From: an uncultured Mediterranea sp.
Lineage (GTDB): Bacteria; Bacteroidota; Bacteroidia; Bacteroidales; Bacteroidaceae
Length of the DNA: 40,736 nt
Reading direction: 5' to 3'
Assembly: GCA_945831575.1 (NCBI GenBank)
Contig: CAMACX010000026.1
Span: 1 to 40,736, forward strand
Shown here: positions 32,191 to 40,736 of the stretch, piece after piece
Position numbering within the stretch: position 1 is the stretch's first letter
Layout: each line of letters starts with the position of its first letter
The notes under the pieces: generated by a model
Databases searched by the model: none
Seen by the model: the letters and a program-made list of their open reading frames with translations, nothing else
Told to the model about the DNA's origin: nothing
Made by a program: the position numbers and the translations under genes

Positions 32191-33264
32191 TTATTTCACG
32201 TGAAGCTTCTCAAACTCCTGCATGCAGTCGATCAGAGCCTGTACGCTCTCCTTCGGCATAGCATTGTAGCAAGAAGCGCGGAATCCGCCTACCGAGCGGT
32301 GGCCCTTGATGCCCACCATACCTCTCTCGGTAGCAAACTTCAGGAAGTCAGCCTCCAGTTCCTTGTACTCTGGAGCCATTACGAAGCAGATGTTCATGCG
32401 TGAGCGGTCTTCGGGCTTGGCCGTACCCACAAAGAGTTTGTTGCGGTCAATCTCTCCATAGAGCATGTCAGCCTTCTCGATGGCACGGCGTTCCATCTCC
32501 TTCACACCACCTTGAGCCTTGATCCAGCGCAGCGTCAACAGCGCAGCATAGATAGGCAATACAGGAGGCGTATTAAACATTGAGCCACCGTCGATGTGCG
32601 TCTGGTAGTTGAGCATCGTGGGGATATAGCGAGACACCTTGCCCACACATTCGTTCTTGACAATCACGAAGGTCACACCGGCAGGAGCCAGGTTCTTCTG
32701 AGCACCACCATAGATGCAGATGTACTTCGAGACGTCGATAGGACGCGAGAAGATGTCCGACGACATGTCAGCAATCATGGGTACATTGACGTTCAAGTCT
32801 TCCTTGATTTCGGTACCATAAATGGTGTTGTTGGTCGTGATGTGGAAGTAATCCACGTCAGCAGGAATCTCATAATCCTTCGGGATGTAGGTATAGGTAG
32901 CTTCAGCCGAAGAGGCTACTTCCACCACTTCGCCAAAGGCCTTGGCCTCCTTCATGGCTTTCTTGGCCCACACACCCGTATTCAGGTAAGCAGCCTTCTT
33001 TTCCAGGAAATTATAGGGAATCATGCAGAACTCCAGGCTTGCACCACCACCCAAGAAGAGCACGGAGTAGCCTTCAGGGATATTCAGGAGTTCCTTAAAG
33101 AGAGCCACAGCCTCATCAACCACAGGCTGGAAATCCTTGGCACGATGGCTGATTTCCATAATTGAGAGACCTGAACCATTGAAATCTAACACAGCCTTCG
33201 CTGTCTCCTCAATGACTTCGCGCGGAAGGATGGAGGGTCCTGCATTAAAATTATGCTTTTTCAT
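32191..33264 (-). CDS. serC: Phosphoserine aminotransferase
   Basis: A PLP enzyme that converts 3-phosphohydroxypyruvate and glutamate to phosphoserine and 2-oxoglutarate; it can also serve pyridoxal phosphate synthesis. It is 357 residues, the standard length. It opens [17 protein letters not shown]; the FNAGP motif is typical. The PLP lysine is K190 in [14 protein letters not shown]. It is the first gene of the serC-serA-DUF1015 operon and its promoter contains a perfect palindrome. Confidence 0.96.
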   Translation of the reverse strand: MKKHNFNAGPSILPREVIEETAKAVLDFNGSGLSIMEISHRAKDFQPVVDEAVALFKELLNIPEGYSVLFLGGGASLEFCMIPYNFLEKKAAYLNTGVWAKKAMKEAKAFGEVVEVASSAEATYTYIPKDYEIPADVDYFHITTNNTIYGTEIKEDLNVNVPMIADMSSDIFSRPIDVSKYICIYGGAQKNLAPAGVTFVIVKNECVGKVSRYIPTMLNYQTHIDGGSMFNTPPVLPIYAALLTLRWIKAQGGVKEMERRAIEKADMLYGEIDRNKLFVGTAKPEDRSRMNICFVMAPEYKELEADFLKFATERGMVGIKGHRSVGGFRASCYNAMPKESVQALIDCMQEFEKLHVK

Positions 33265-33317
33265 TGAATAAAAATTGTTTGGTTACACATTTCTTTATTA
33301 GTTGTCCTTAGACATTG

Positions 33318-33348
33318 CGAAATTACGGAAATATTTCCGTCTAGCAAA
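33318..33348 (-). promoter_or_regulatory. Putative serC operon promoter
   Basis: On the minus strand TTTG (33345-33348) and TAATTTCG (33318-33325) are 19 bases apart. The -7 element differs from TAnnTTTG in one base. The leader to the serC start would be about 45 bases. Confidence 0.6.
33325..33340. promoter_or_regulatory. Perfect 16-bp palindrome in the serC promoter spacer (operator candidate)
   Basis: ACGGAAATATTTCCGT is a perfect 8+8 palindrome. It lies between the -33 and -7 boxes and touches the -7 element, so a bound dimeric regulator would block or reshape the promoter. The regulator is unknown. Confidence 0.6.
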
Positions 33349-33607
33349 TCTTTCTTTATAAAAAAGCACGAATTTATGATAAAACCCTTACTATTTATAG
33401 TTTTTCGGTATAAATATACACAGAATTGACATCTTCTACTAACAATTAGGAATGCAAAACTTACAAACACGCATTTTTAGGCACTTTAAAAGCTAAACAA
33501 TAACAGAAACAAAGAACAAAGATTGTAAAATGACATTATGTAATCAATTTATATGTTTAATAGCAATATACCACTATGTTTAGTAACATATTTCTATCCA
33601 AACAGGC
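33349..33607. other. AT-rich non-coding region downstream of the helicase
   Basis: The gap between the helicase stop and serC is 343 bases. Beyond the serC promoter this part is strongly AT-rich. I see no gene, terminator hairpin or repeat in it. A 69-codon frame on the minus strand crosses it and the promoter but looks random. Confidence 0.6.
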
Positions 33608-34951
33608 TTATCTAGCCACTTCAATCACTGTTTTCTGACCTTTTAGTTTTTCGCCCTGCACCAAGGCAAGCAGTTGCTTCACCTTCTCACGTCGGACAGC
33701 CACGAACGCATGATGCTCCATCACATCCACACTGCCCACGTCATCACGCACCAAGCCACCTTTTTTATAGAGGAAGCCCACTATATCAATCTTGTTCACC
33801 TTATCCTTCTTTCCCCTGCCGATATAGAGCGTAGTCCACCGGCTCTTGGGTACCTTCATCCCCTCCTTGACTTCAAATACGGGAATATCCTGAGGTACAT
33901 AGTCGGGCAGATGCTCCTCCGCATGGAGGATGAGGTACGAAGTGCCGATAGATTGCCAGCGTGCCGTACGCCCATTCCGGTGCGTGAAAGCCTCCTCGTT
34001 GACCGGTAGATGGTAGTGAACCACGTGATCCATATGAGCAATGTCCAGACCACGGGCAGCCAGGTCGGTGGAGACCAACACGGGACAAGAGCCGTTGCGG
34101 AACTTATAGAGCGCCTTCTCGCGCAGCGGTTGCTCCATCCCCCCATGGAAAGCATCACACGGGAACTTCTTCGAACGCAAGTAGGCGACCACACGCTCCA
34201 CGCTCTCACGGTAATTGACAAACACCAGCGTAGAGGAACTGCCCAACGTACAGAGCAGGCGGAAGAGCGTCTCCAGTTTGTCCTTCTCCGGCGAATCGAC
34301 CCTTTGCAGGGCCAGTCGGTCACTCACCTTCTCCTCCGTAAGATAATCCAGACGGATGTAGTGCTGCTCAGCCAGGTGTTGCCCCACAAAGTCGGGTATG
34401 GCATCCGCCTCCGTAGCCGATAGCAGCACGCGCTTCTTCAACGACGGCAATTGCGCAATCACCTCGGCCATCTCCTCCTGAAAGCCCAGCTCCAGCGACT
34501 TGTCAAACTCGTCGATGACCAACAGTTCTACCGTGGAAGCATCAAAGTTCTGCTTATGCAGGTGGTCGTTCATGCGGCCAGGTGTAGCCACAATCACCTC
34601 CGGGCGAAGCTGCTTCATGGTGCGATGCTCCTCCATAGCTGGACGTCCTCCGTAGCAGCTCATCACGCGATGCAGACACTTCATCTGCTTCATCACCTGC
34701 TCCGTCTGCAGAGCCAGTTCACGCGAAGGCACCAGCACCACTGCCTTTACCACGCCCTGTTGTTCAGACGGCAGACCATCCAGCCACTCCACCAGCGGCA
34801 GCAGGTAAGCCAACGTCTTACCCGAACCTGTGGGTGAAAGCAGTACCACATCCTCACGCTCACGGAAAGCCACAGCCGTAGCCTCCTGCATCGGCGTGAG
34901 CTTCTCAATCTTCAAATTCAGGAACAGTTCTTCTCTATTCATACGCACCAT
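33608..34951 (-). CDS. DbpA-like DEAD-box RNA helicase with DEFD motif
   Basis: An ATP-dependent RNA helicase, 447 residues. Motifs are the Q-motif LTPMQEATA, motif I SPTGSGKT (39-46), PSRELA, GG, TPGR, motif II DEFD (147-150) in place of DEAD, SAT (178-180), STDLAARGLD, and motif VI HRNGRTAR. The C-terminal 75 residues (RWTTLYIGRGKKDKVNKIDIVGFL onward) match the DbpA RNA-binding domain that in E. coli recognises 23S rRNA helix 92. A role in large-subunit assembly is therefore likely. The start may be 34951 or the ATG three codons in (34942); an AGGA lies about 10 bases before the latter. Confidence 0.88.
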   Translation of the reverse strand: MVRMNREELFLNLKIEKLTPMQEATAVAFREREDVVLLSPTGSGKTLAYLLPLVEWLDGLPSEQQGVVKAVVLVPSRELALQTEQVMKQMKCLHRVMSCYGGRPAMEEHRTMKQLRPEVIVATPGRMNDHLHKQNFDASTVELLVIDEFDKSLELGFQEEMAEVIAQLPSLKKRVLLSATEADAIPDFVGQHLAEQHYIRLDYLTEEKVSDRLALQRVDSPEKDKLETLFRLLCTLGSSSTLVFVNYRESVERVVAYLRSKKFPCDAFHGGMEQPLREKALYKFRNGSCPVLVSTDLAARGLDIAHMDHVVHYHLPVNEEAFTHRNGRTARWQSIGTSYLILHAEEHLPDYVPQDIPVFEVKEGMKVPKSRWTTLYIGRGKKDKVNKIDIVGFLYKKGGLVRDDVGSVDVMEHHAFVAVRREKVKQLLALVQGEKLKGQKTVIEVAR

Positions 34952-34977
34952 TTCCTATACCTTATTATATTATATCT

Positions 34978-35015
34978 ATTGCAAAAAACGGATTATATTG
35001 CAAAAAAACGGATTA
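34978..35015. repeat. Direct repeat ATTGCAAAAAACGGATTA with 19-base period
   Basis: Two copies, 34978-34995 and 34997-35015, differ only in the length of the A-run. The second copy contains the U-tract and the start of the outer arm of the nqr terminator, so the first looks like a duplicated terminator end. Confidence 0.8.
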
Positions 35016-35069
35016 CACGCAATGCGGTGACCACCCCAGAGGTGACCAGCACATGCAGCGTGTAATCCG
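35001..35069 (-). terminator. Rho-independent terminator of the nqr operon
   Basis: On the minus strand the perfect 12-bp arms CGGATTACACGC and GCGTGTAATCCG enclose an inner quasi-palindrome of GGTCACC blocks, and are followed by seven T. It lies 43 bases after the nqrF stop. Confidence 0.9.
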
Positions 35070-35111
35070 TTGAATTTATTGATGTAAAATCAATCCTTCT
35101 CGATGAAGCGA

Positions 35112-36380
35112 TTAACCGCCAAAGTTATCGTACATGATCGAGCTCTCCTCCACGCCAAGGTCAGTCAGCATAGCGACTACAGCCTTCGACATCGGACCAG
35201 GACCGCACATGTAGTACTCGATATCCTCGGGAGCCTCGTGATCCTTCAGGTAGGTGTTGAGCATCACCTGATGAACGAAGCCTGCGGTATATTTCACGCC
35301 CTTTGCATCGGCAGCGGGATCGGGACGGTCGAGCGCCAGATGGAAGTGGAAGTTGGGATATTCCTTCTCCAGTCCGAGGAAGTCTTCGAGGTAGAACACT
35401 TCGTTGAGCGCACGGGCACCATAGAAATAGTGCATCTCGCGGTCCGTGGTATGAAGTGTCTTGGTCATGTGCATAATCTGCGCACGTAGCGGAGCCATAC
35501 CGGCACCACCACCGACCCAGATCATCTCACGCTTCGAATCGAAGTGGGGATGGAAGTCACCGTAAGGGCCACTCATCATCACCTTGTCACCCGGTTTCAG
35601 GGTAAAGATGTACGATGAAGCGATACCCGGGTTCACATCCATGAAGCCACTACGGTCGGGCTTGAAGGGAGGCGTAGCGATACGCACGGTCAGCATGAAC
35701 ACGTCACCCTCAGCCGGATAGTTGGCCATAGAGTAAGCACGGATGGTCGGTTCGGGATTGACACACTTCAAGGGGAAGAGACCGAACTTCTGCCAAGCAG
35801 GCAGGTACTCGTCACCAATCAGGCTCTTATCAATGTCCTTGTCATAGTCCATGGTGAATGCAGGAATCTTAATCTGCGCATACGAACCCGGCAGGAAGTC
35901 CATGTGAGCGCCCTTGGGCAGCTGCACCTTAAACTCCTTGATGAAGGTAGCCACGTTCTTATTGCTGATTACCGTACATTCGTACTCCTTCACACCCATT
36001 ACTGAATCGGGCACCTTGATGCCCAGATCACCTTTCACCTTGCATTGGCAAGCCAGACGCCAGTGGTCCTTGATCTGCTTGCGAGTGAAGTGGCCCTTTT
36101 CAGAGTCCAGGATTTCACCGCCGCCCTCAACGACCTGACACTTACACTGTCCGCACGAGCCCTTACCACCACAGGCCGAAGGGAGGAAAATCCCCTTTTC
36201 AGCCAGCGTACCGAGCAGGCTTCCGCCCTGCCCTACAGAGACCGTATCTTTTTCATTGATGGTCACATTCACGTTGCCGGAAGGAACCAGGAATTTCTTG
36301 GCCACCAGCAGAATCACCACAAGCAGAAGAATCACCACGAGGAATACTCCAATGCTTGCTAATATCAAATTCATATCCAT
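35112..36380 (-). CDS. nqrF: Na+-NQR subunit F (NADH dehydrogenase, FAD/2Fe-2S)
   Basis: Entry point of electrons from NADH into the sodium-pumping quinone reductase. The 422-residue protein has one N-terminal membrane helix (about 5-28), a 2Fe-2S ferredoxin domain with C70, C76, C79 and C111, then an FNR-type reductase domain with the FAD motif RAYSMANYP and the NADH-binding WVGGGAGMAPLR and YMCGPGPMSKAV segments. It is the last gene of nqrABCDEF and lies 18 bases after nqrE. Confidence 0.98.
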   Translation of the reverse strand: MDMNLILASIGVFLVVILLLVVILLVAKKFLVPSGNVNVTINEKDTVSVGQGGSLLGTLAEKGIFLPSACGGKGSCGQCKCQVVEGGGEILDSEKGHFTRKQIKDHWRLACQCKVKGDLGIKVPDSVMGVKEYECTVISNKNVATFIKEFKVQLPKGAHMDFLPGSYAQIKIPAFTMDYDKDIDKSLIGDEYLPAWQKFGLFPLKCVNPEPTIRAYSMANYPAEGDVFMLTVRIATPPFKPDRSGFMDVNPGIASSYIFTLKPGDKVMMSGPYGDFHPHFDSKREMIWVGGGAGMAPLRAQIMHMTKTLHTTDREMHYFYGARALNEVFYLEDFLGLEKEYPNFHFHLALDRPDPAADAKGVKYTAGFVHQVMLNTYLKDHEAPEDIEYYMCGPGPMSKAVVAMLTDLGVEESSIMYDNFGG

Positions 36381-36398
36381 TGTATATTCCTTTCTATA

Positions 36399-37025
36399 TT
36401 AGATGTTCAAACCAGAGAAACACATAAAGGCCATGGCCATCAGACCCACGGTGATGAACGTGATACCCAGTCCACGCAGGGGAGCCGGCACATCCGAGTA
36501 AGCCATCTTCTCACGGATAGCAGCCAGACCGACGATAGCCATCAGCCAGCCGATACCCGAACCCAAGGCATACCCCAGTGCATCAACCACACCACCGATA
36601 AACTTCGGATCACTGTTGCCCAATCCGATACGCTGCTGCATGAAGAGCGATGCACCCATGATGGCGCAGTTCACAGCAATCAGCGGCAGGAAGATACCGA
36701 GCGAGGCGTAGAGTGAGGGGCTGAAGCGCTCCACGATCATCTCCACCAGCTGCACGATACCGGCAATCACCGCAATAAAGAGGATAAAGCTCAAGAAGCT
36801 CAGATCGACGCCCTCCACAAGGGCATTGGCGCCCAGCACCTTCGTCTGGAGCAGATAGTTGACGGGCAGCGTTACCACCAGCACGAAGGTGACGGCGATA
36901 CCCAGTCCAAGCGCAGTCTTCACATTCTTCGATACAGCCAGATACGAGCACATACCGAGGAAGAATGCGAATATCATGTTGTCCACGAAAATTGAGCGGA
37001 CGAATAAACTAAAGAAATGTTCCAT
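36399..37025 (-). CDS. nqrE: Na+-NQR subunit E
   Basis: Integral membrane subunit with six predicted helices, 208 residues. C26 in [11 protein letters not shown] and C120 in [10 protein letters not shown] are the two cysteines that, with those of NqrD, hold the intramembrane iron-sulfur centre. It starts [22 protein letters not shown] and follows nqrD by 24 bases. The related Rnf/Rsx subunit A is excluded by the neighbouring NqrA and NqrF. Confidence 0.97.
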   Translation of the reverse strand: MEHFFSLFVRSIFVDNMIFAFFLGMCSYLAVSKNVKTALGLGIAVTFVLVVTLPVNYLLQTKVLGANALVEGVDLSFLSFILFIAVIAGIVQLVEMIVERFSPSLYASLGIFLPLIAVNCAIMGASLFMQQRIGLGNSDPKFIGGVVDALGYALGSGIGWLMAIVGLAAIREKMAYSDVPAPLRGLGITFITVGLMAMAFMCFSGLNI

Positions 37026-37049
37026 ATCTTTCGAATTGAATCAGTCTAT

Positions 37050-37685
37050 TTATTTTTCTTGCAATTCCTTGTTGTGTGCACGTTGGTACCAGATGATGCA
37101 AGCCACGATGATCAGAGCCATCGGCGGCATCAGCATCAAGCCGTTGTTCACGTAGCCGATCTCCTTGAGCCAGTCCCAGTTGAGTATGTTGATACCGAAG
37201 AGCGTACCCGAACCAAGAAGTTCGCGGAAGAAAGCCACGATAATCAGGATCTTGGCATAACCCAGGCCGCTGCCGATACCGTCGAGGCACGACTCCCAGG
37301 GACCGTTCTGCATGGCAAAAGCCTCCAGACGACCCATCAAGATACAGTTGGTAATGATCAGACCGACATAGACTGAAAGCTGCACGCTCACGTCGTAGGC
37401 AAATGCCTTCAGGATTTCGCTCACGATGGTCACCAAGGCAGCCACCACCACCAGCTGAACGATGATACGGATGCGGTTGGGCACCGTCTTACGCAGCAGC
37501 GAGATTACCACATTGGCAAATGCCGTAATGACCGTCACCGAGAGGCCCATCACGATAGCCGGTTCCAACTTAGCCGTCACAGCCAATGCCGAGCAGATAC
37601 CCAGCACCTGTACTGTAACGGGGTTGTTCAGACTAAGCGGAGCAGAGAAGATTTCCTTATTCTCTTTAGAAAAAAGTTTTCCCAT
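37050..37685 (-). CDS. nqrD: Na+-NQR subunit D
   Basis: Integral membrane partner of NqrE, 211 residues, six predicted helices. C31 in VLGICSALAVT and C114 in IITNCILMGR are the expected ligands of the shared iron-sulfur centre. It follows nqrC with only four bases between, so translation is probably coupled. Confidence 0.97.
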   Translation of the reverse strand: MGKLFSKENKEIFSAPLSLNNPVTVQVLGICSALAVTAKLEPAIVMGLSVTVITAFANVVISLLRKTVPNRIRIIVQLVVVAALVTIVSEILKAFAYDVSVQLSVYVGLIITNCILMGRLEAFAMQNGPWESCLDGIGSGLGYAKILIIVAFFRELLGSGTLFGINILNWDWLKEIGYVNNGLMLMPPMALIIVACIIWYQRAHNKELQEK

Positions 37686-37689
37686 AATC

Positions 37690-38403
37690 TTATTCCTCCT
37701 CGTTCTGTTTAGAAGTTAAAAATGCTTTGTACTCACCGAGGCAATTATGAAGCATATCCTTCACACCCATCGAAGTGATCGTACCACCAGAGATACCATC
37801 CACCTGGTAAGCGGCATCCACCACCTTACCATTCTTCACCACTTCGAGAGCCACCTCGCCGTCCTTCACCGTCTTGCGGCCGGGGAACTGTCCCTTGAAC
37901 TTTGCGCTCGTGATTTCAGCACCCAGACCCGGTGTCTCGCTGGCGTGCGAGAAATAGACGCCATAGACCGTGTCCTTGTCACCATCCAGTGCTACATAGC
38001 CCCAGATGGCACCCCACAGACCTGCGCCATATACGGGGAACACATACTTGGTCTGACCATCCACCTCAGCCACGAAGACGTGCAGGCGTTGGTTTTCCTT
38101 GGCTTCCTTCTCATAGGCCGTGACAAACTTGTCGGTGTATTCCACCAACGAGCCGTCGGCCTGCATCAGCATGTCAGCCTTTACATATTTATTATATTCT
38201 GCCTCGGCATCTTTCACGTTGTCCACCTTGAGTGCAGAGAGAATCTGCTTCTTGGTATCGAGCTCCACGTTCTTGTTTTGCGTCTCCTTGAGTGAGGAGC
38301 TTACAAACGCCAGCAGGAATGCCACGATGACAACCATCACCGAGGCATAAATGATTGTATAACTATTGCTATTGGTATTCATAAGTCTATCCAATTTTAA
38401 CAT
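37690..38403 (-). CDS. nqrC: Na+-NQR subunit C (covalent FMN)
   Basis: Carries a covalently bound FMN on a periplasmic-side domain. The 237-residue protein has one N-terminal membrane helix (about 15-36) and the flavinylation motif SGGTIT (205-210) in VDGISGGTITSMGV; the acceptor is a Thr of this motif. The ATG at 38403 overlaps the end of nqrB (ATGTTAA) and suggests translational coupling; an ATG seven codons in (38382) would also give a normal NqrC. FMN attachment needs ApbE, which is not in the window. Confidence 0.95.
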   Translation of the reverse strand: MLKLDRLMNTNSNSYTIIYASVMVVIVAFLLAFVSSSLKETQNKNVELDTKKQILSALKVDNVKDAEAEYNKYVKADMLMQADGSLVEYTDKFVTAYEKEAKENQRLHVFVAEVDGQTKYVFPVYGAGLWGAIWGYVALDGDKDTVYGVYFSHASETPGLGAEITSAKFKGQFPGRKTVKDGEVALEVVKNGKVVDAAYQVDGISGGTITSMGVKDMLHNCLGEYKAFLTSKQNEEE

Positions 38404-39569
38404 GTTCTTTTCGCACGGCGACTGATGTTATTCTGGACCACACAGTAGTCAATCAGCGGAGCAAAGATATTCATCAACAAGATGGCCAGCATCATGCCCT
38501 CGGGATAACCTGGGTTAAGCACGCGGATGATGATAGCCATCACACCAATCAGGAAGCCATAGATGTACTTACCCGTCTCGGTACGTGCCGAGGTCACCGG
38601 GTCAGTAGCCATAAATACGGCACCAAAGCAGAATCCACCCAGTACCAGGTGTTCGTACCAAGGCATGTGCGCGATGGCCGTATCCGGACCGATGGCGTTG
38701 AACACCCAGCCCATGAAGGCACCACCTACGAATACCGAGAGCATCACCTTCCAGCTGGCGATACCCGTCCAGAGCAGGAGGATAGCACCCAGTGCAATGG
38801 CAATCACGCTCGTCTCACCGATGGAGCCGGGAATCAGACCCGTCACCATATCGGTAAACTCATACGGCATCTCCATGGCCTGGCCTGCAGGCGTAGTAGC
38901 CGCGATACCCAGGGGAGTGGCCACCGTCAGGCCATCCACCTGCTGACCCAGACCCAAGATGGAGTCGCCCGATACCCATACGGCATCGCCCGACATCTTG
39001 GTAGGATAAGCAAAGAATAAGAACGCGCGCGTGATGAGTGCCACGTTGAACACGTTCATACCCGTACCGCCAAATACCTCTTTCGCAAAGATTACGGAGA
39101 AAGCCGTAGCCACAGCCAGAATCCAGAGCGGGCAATCCACGGGCACAATCATCGGGATGAGCATACCCGACACGAGGAATCCCTCCTGGATTTCCTCCTT
39201 CTTCCACTGAGCCACAACAAATTCGATGCCCAGACCCACTACATAAGAAACGATAATCTTAGGCAGTACAGCCAGGAAACCATACGCAAACAGTTCGCAG
39301 AAGCTACCCTCTACGTCAGCAGCGTGAAAATGCTGATAGCCCACGTTGTACATACCAAAGAGCAGAGCAGGAATCAGCGCGATGACCACCATCGACATGA
39401 TGCGTTTGCTGTCGATGGCATCATGAATGTGCGTGCCCGTCTTCGCCGTCGTGTTGGGTACGAACAGGAACGTCTCAAATCCGTCGAACACCGAGCGAAA
39501 TGCGTGCAGCTTGCCTCCCTCTTCGAAGTTCGGCTTTATCTTATCGAGATAATTTCTTAACGCTTTCAT
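38397..39569 (-). CDS. nqrB: Na+-NQR subunit B (covalent FMN, membrane)
   Basis: Large integral membrane subunit, 390 residues, with about ten predicted helices, a covalent FMN, and the quinone site. The segment GLTVATPLG (about residues 215-225) corresponds to the flavinylation region; TDPVTSARTETGKYIYG near 330 is the conserved NqrB/RnfD block. It starts MKALRNYLDKIKPNFEEGG, a typical cytoplasmic N-terminus, 34 bases after nqrA. Its last codons overlap the nqrC start. Confidence 0.96.
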   Translation of the reverse strand: MKALRNYLDKIKPNFEEGGKLHAFRSVFDGFETFLFVPNTTAKTGTHIHDAIDSKRIMSMVVIALIPALLFGMYNVGYQHFHAADVEGSFCELFAYGFLAVLPKIIVSYVVGLGIEFVVAQWKKEEIQEGFLVSGMLIPMIVPVDCPLWILAVATAFSVIFAKEVFGGTGMNVFNVALITRAFLFFAYPTKMSGDAVWVSGDSILGLGQQVDGLTVATPLGIAATTPAGQAMEMPYEFTDMVTGLIPGSIGETSVIAIALGAILLLWTGIASWKVMLSVFVGGAFMGWVFNAIGPDTAIAHMPWYEHLVLGGFCFGAVFMATDPVTSARTETGKYIYGFLIGVMAIIIRVLNPGYPEGMMLAILLMNIFAPLIDYCVVQNNISRRAKRTC

Positions 39570-39603
39570 TTATTTAAGTTTATAAGATTTCTATATATAC
39601 GTA

Positions 39604-40736
39604 TTATGCCATCTCTGCACGCAGCATATCCAGTCCGGCACGGACGATACGCTGAATCTCCACCTTCGAAGAGCATACGAACTCACAGAGCGCAAAGTCC
39701 TCGGGAGCCACTTCATAGATACCGAGAGCCTCCATGCGGTCGATGTCGCCTGCGATGATTGCCTTCAGCAGGTATTCAGGGAAGATGTCCATGGGGAATA
39801 CGCGGTCATACTCGCCCGACATGATCATGTGGCGTTCACCACCCTTGATACGGGCATCAATCACATACTCCTTCTTCTTGCCCATCAGCCAGGAGAAGTA
39901 GGAGTGGTTGACGCTGTACTCACCGAATCTCGGCATGATCCATCCCAGCATTTCGTGTGTCTCGTCCCCTTCAGGGATTACCGTCACCTGGCTGTCGAAT
40001 GCGCCCAGATAGTCGTTAGCCTTGATTTGCTTGCCCGTGAGCACGTTGCCGCTGATGTAGCGCAGGTCCTTGCCCTTGCTCACATTGTCCTTGAGCACGT
40101 CAGTCAGCAAAGCAGCCGTCTTCAGGGTGCAGTAGGTCGGCTTCAGCACCTCGCTACCGGTGATAGCCACCTTACGTGTCATATCCACGCGGCCCGTGTT
40201 CATCAGTCGGCCGATGAAGATAACCACTTCAGGCGATACGGTCCATACGGTCTCCCCCTTCGAGATGGGAGCCAGGTGATTGATCTGCACGCCGACATTG
40301 CCGGCGGGATGCGGTCCATCAAAGGCCGTCACCGTCACATTCTTAGCCTGTGTCAGAGCGGTAGCCGTCTGCTTCACGCTGATGCCCAGGTAGGTCTTCG
40401 CCATCTTGGCCAGCGCATCCAGACCCGTCTGGAAGTTCGCCTCATCCCCCTTGAGCTGGAACTCAAAGTCGGGAGCCAGGGGAGCACTGTTGAAGGCCGA
40501 CACGAAGATAGCCTTCGGCTCCACGGTAGGATCAGCGATGACATCATAGGGGCGCTGACGGAAGAATGCAAACATACCCGCATTGAGCAGCGCCTCCTTC
40601 ACTTGGGCAGCCGTCATGCGGGCAGGATCCATCTTGCCGAACTCTTCATAGTCTTGTTCAGCAGCAGCCTCCACCACGATGCGCAGCACTTTGCGGCGCT
40701 CGCCGCGCTCCACACTCGTTACTACGCCACTTACGG
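39604..40736 (-). CDS. nqrA: Na+-NQR subunit A, C-terminal part (runs off right edge)
   Basis: Peripheral cytoplasmic subunit of the sodium pump. About 377 codons are visible and the frame stays open to the right edge (it reads VSGVVTSVERGERRK), so the start and the first part of the protein are outside. Recognisable NqrA segments are FAFFRQRPYDVIADP, DGPHPAGNVGVQINHLAPI and KGGERHMIMSGEYDRVFPMDI. It is the first gene of the operon; the promoter is outside the window. Confidence 0.96.
   Translation of the reverse strand, partial: VSGVVTSVERGERRKVLRIVVEAAAEQDYEEFGKMDPARMTAAQVKEALLNAGMFAFFRQRPYDVIADPTVEPKAIFVSAFNSAPLAPDFEFQLKGDEANFQTGLDALAKMAKTYLGISVKQTATALTQAKNVTVTAFDGPHPAGNVGVQINHLAPISKGETVWTVSPEVVIFIGRLMNTGRVDMTRKVAITGSEVLKPTYCTLKTAALLTDVLKDNVSKGKDLRYISGNVLTGKQIKANDYLGAFDSQVTVIPEGDETHEMLGWIMPRFGEYSVNHSYFSWLMGKKKEYVIDARIKGGERHMIMSGEYDRVFPMDIFPEYLLKAIIAGDIDRMEALGIYEVAPEDFALCEFVCSSKVEIQRIVRAGLDMLRAEMA

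Noticed and set aside
33261..33470. A 69-codon frame upstream of serC on the minus strand
   Set aside because: It overlaps the serC start and covers the predicted serC promoter and palindrome; its composition looks random.

Overview
The window reads as a stretch of Bacteroidales core chromosome, most like Bacteroides, Phocaeicola or a close relative. Supporting signs are a complete Na+-NQR operon, a serine palmitoyltransferase of the Bacteroides type, a long SecA with extra N-terminal insertions, a FeoA-FeoB fusion with its small Cys-rich partner, a SerA with Lys in place of the catalytic His, and several copies of the Bacteroidetes -7 element TAnnTTTG, some with TTTG or TTG about 19-21 bases upstream. 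Few genes have a Shine-Dalgarno sequence, as is usual for the group. I see no insertion sequence, prophage, CRISPR array or rRNA gene. The species cannot be named from this window.

Layout from left to right. Positions 1-1108 hold the 5' part of pyruvate phosphate dikinase (minus strand). Positions 1342-3852 hold two RNA-modification genes, an RlmD-like methyltransferase and an RluA-family pseudouridine synthase. Positions 3883-6349 hold a lipid kinase and a serine palmitoyltransferase, divergently transcribed and probably both acting on (sphingo)lipids. Positions 6495-14028 form an envelope and export block: an Lnb-type lipoprotein N-acyltransferase candidate, an exported alkaline-phosphatase-fold protein that has lost most metal ligands, SecA, and a DUF6340-type lipoprotein. 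A small acidic protein of unknown function and a ROK glucokinase follow, converging. Positions 15937-21955 hold a five-gene tripartite ABC exporter: ATPase, two permeases, adaptor and TolC-like channel. Next comes an exported C1B cysteine peptidase and tRNA-Cys.

From 23569 to the right edge all protein genes are on the minus strand. They are the ferrous iron importer FeoAB with its partner; a GH36 alpha-galactosidase; a choloylglycine-hydrolase-family (Ntn) amidase; a serC-serA-DUF1015 operon; a DbpA-like RNA helicase; and nqrABCDEF, whose nqrA runs off the right edge.

Most of the window is ordinary housekeeping content. The points most worth a second look are the apparent pseudo-phosphatase between Lnb and SecA, the DUF1015 protein with a ParB/SerK-like ADGHHR motif in the serine operon, a perfect 16-bp palindrome inside the serC promoter spacer, two back-to-back stem-loops at the predicted 5' end of the spt mRNA, and the pairing of spt with a lipid kinase. 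Residue numbers and promoter spacings were counted by hand; no database search was possible.
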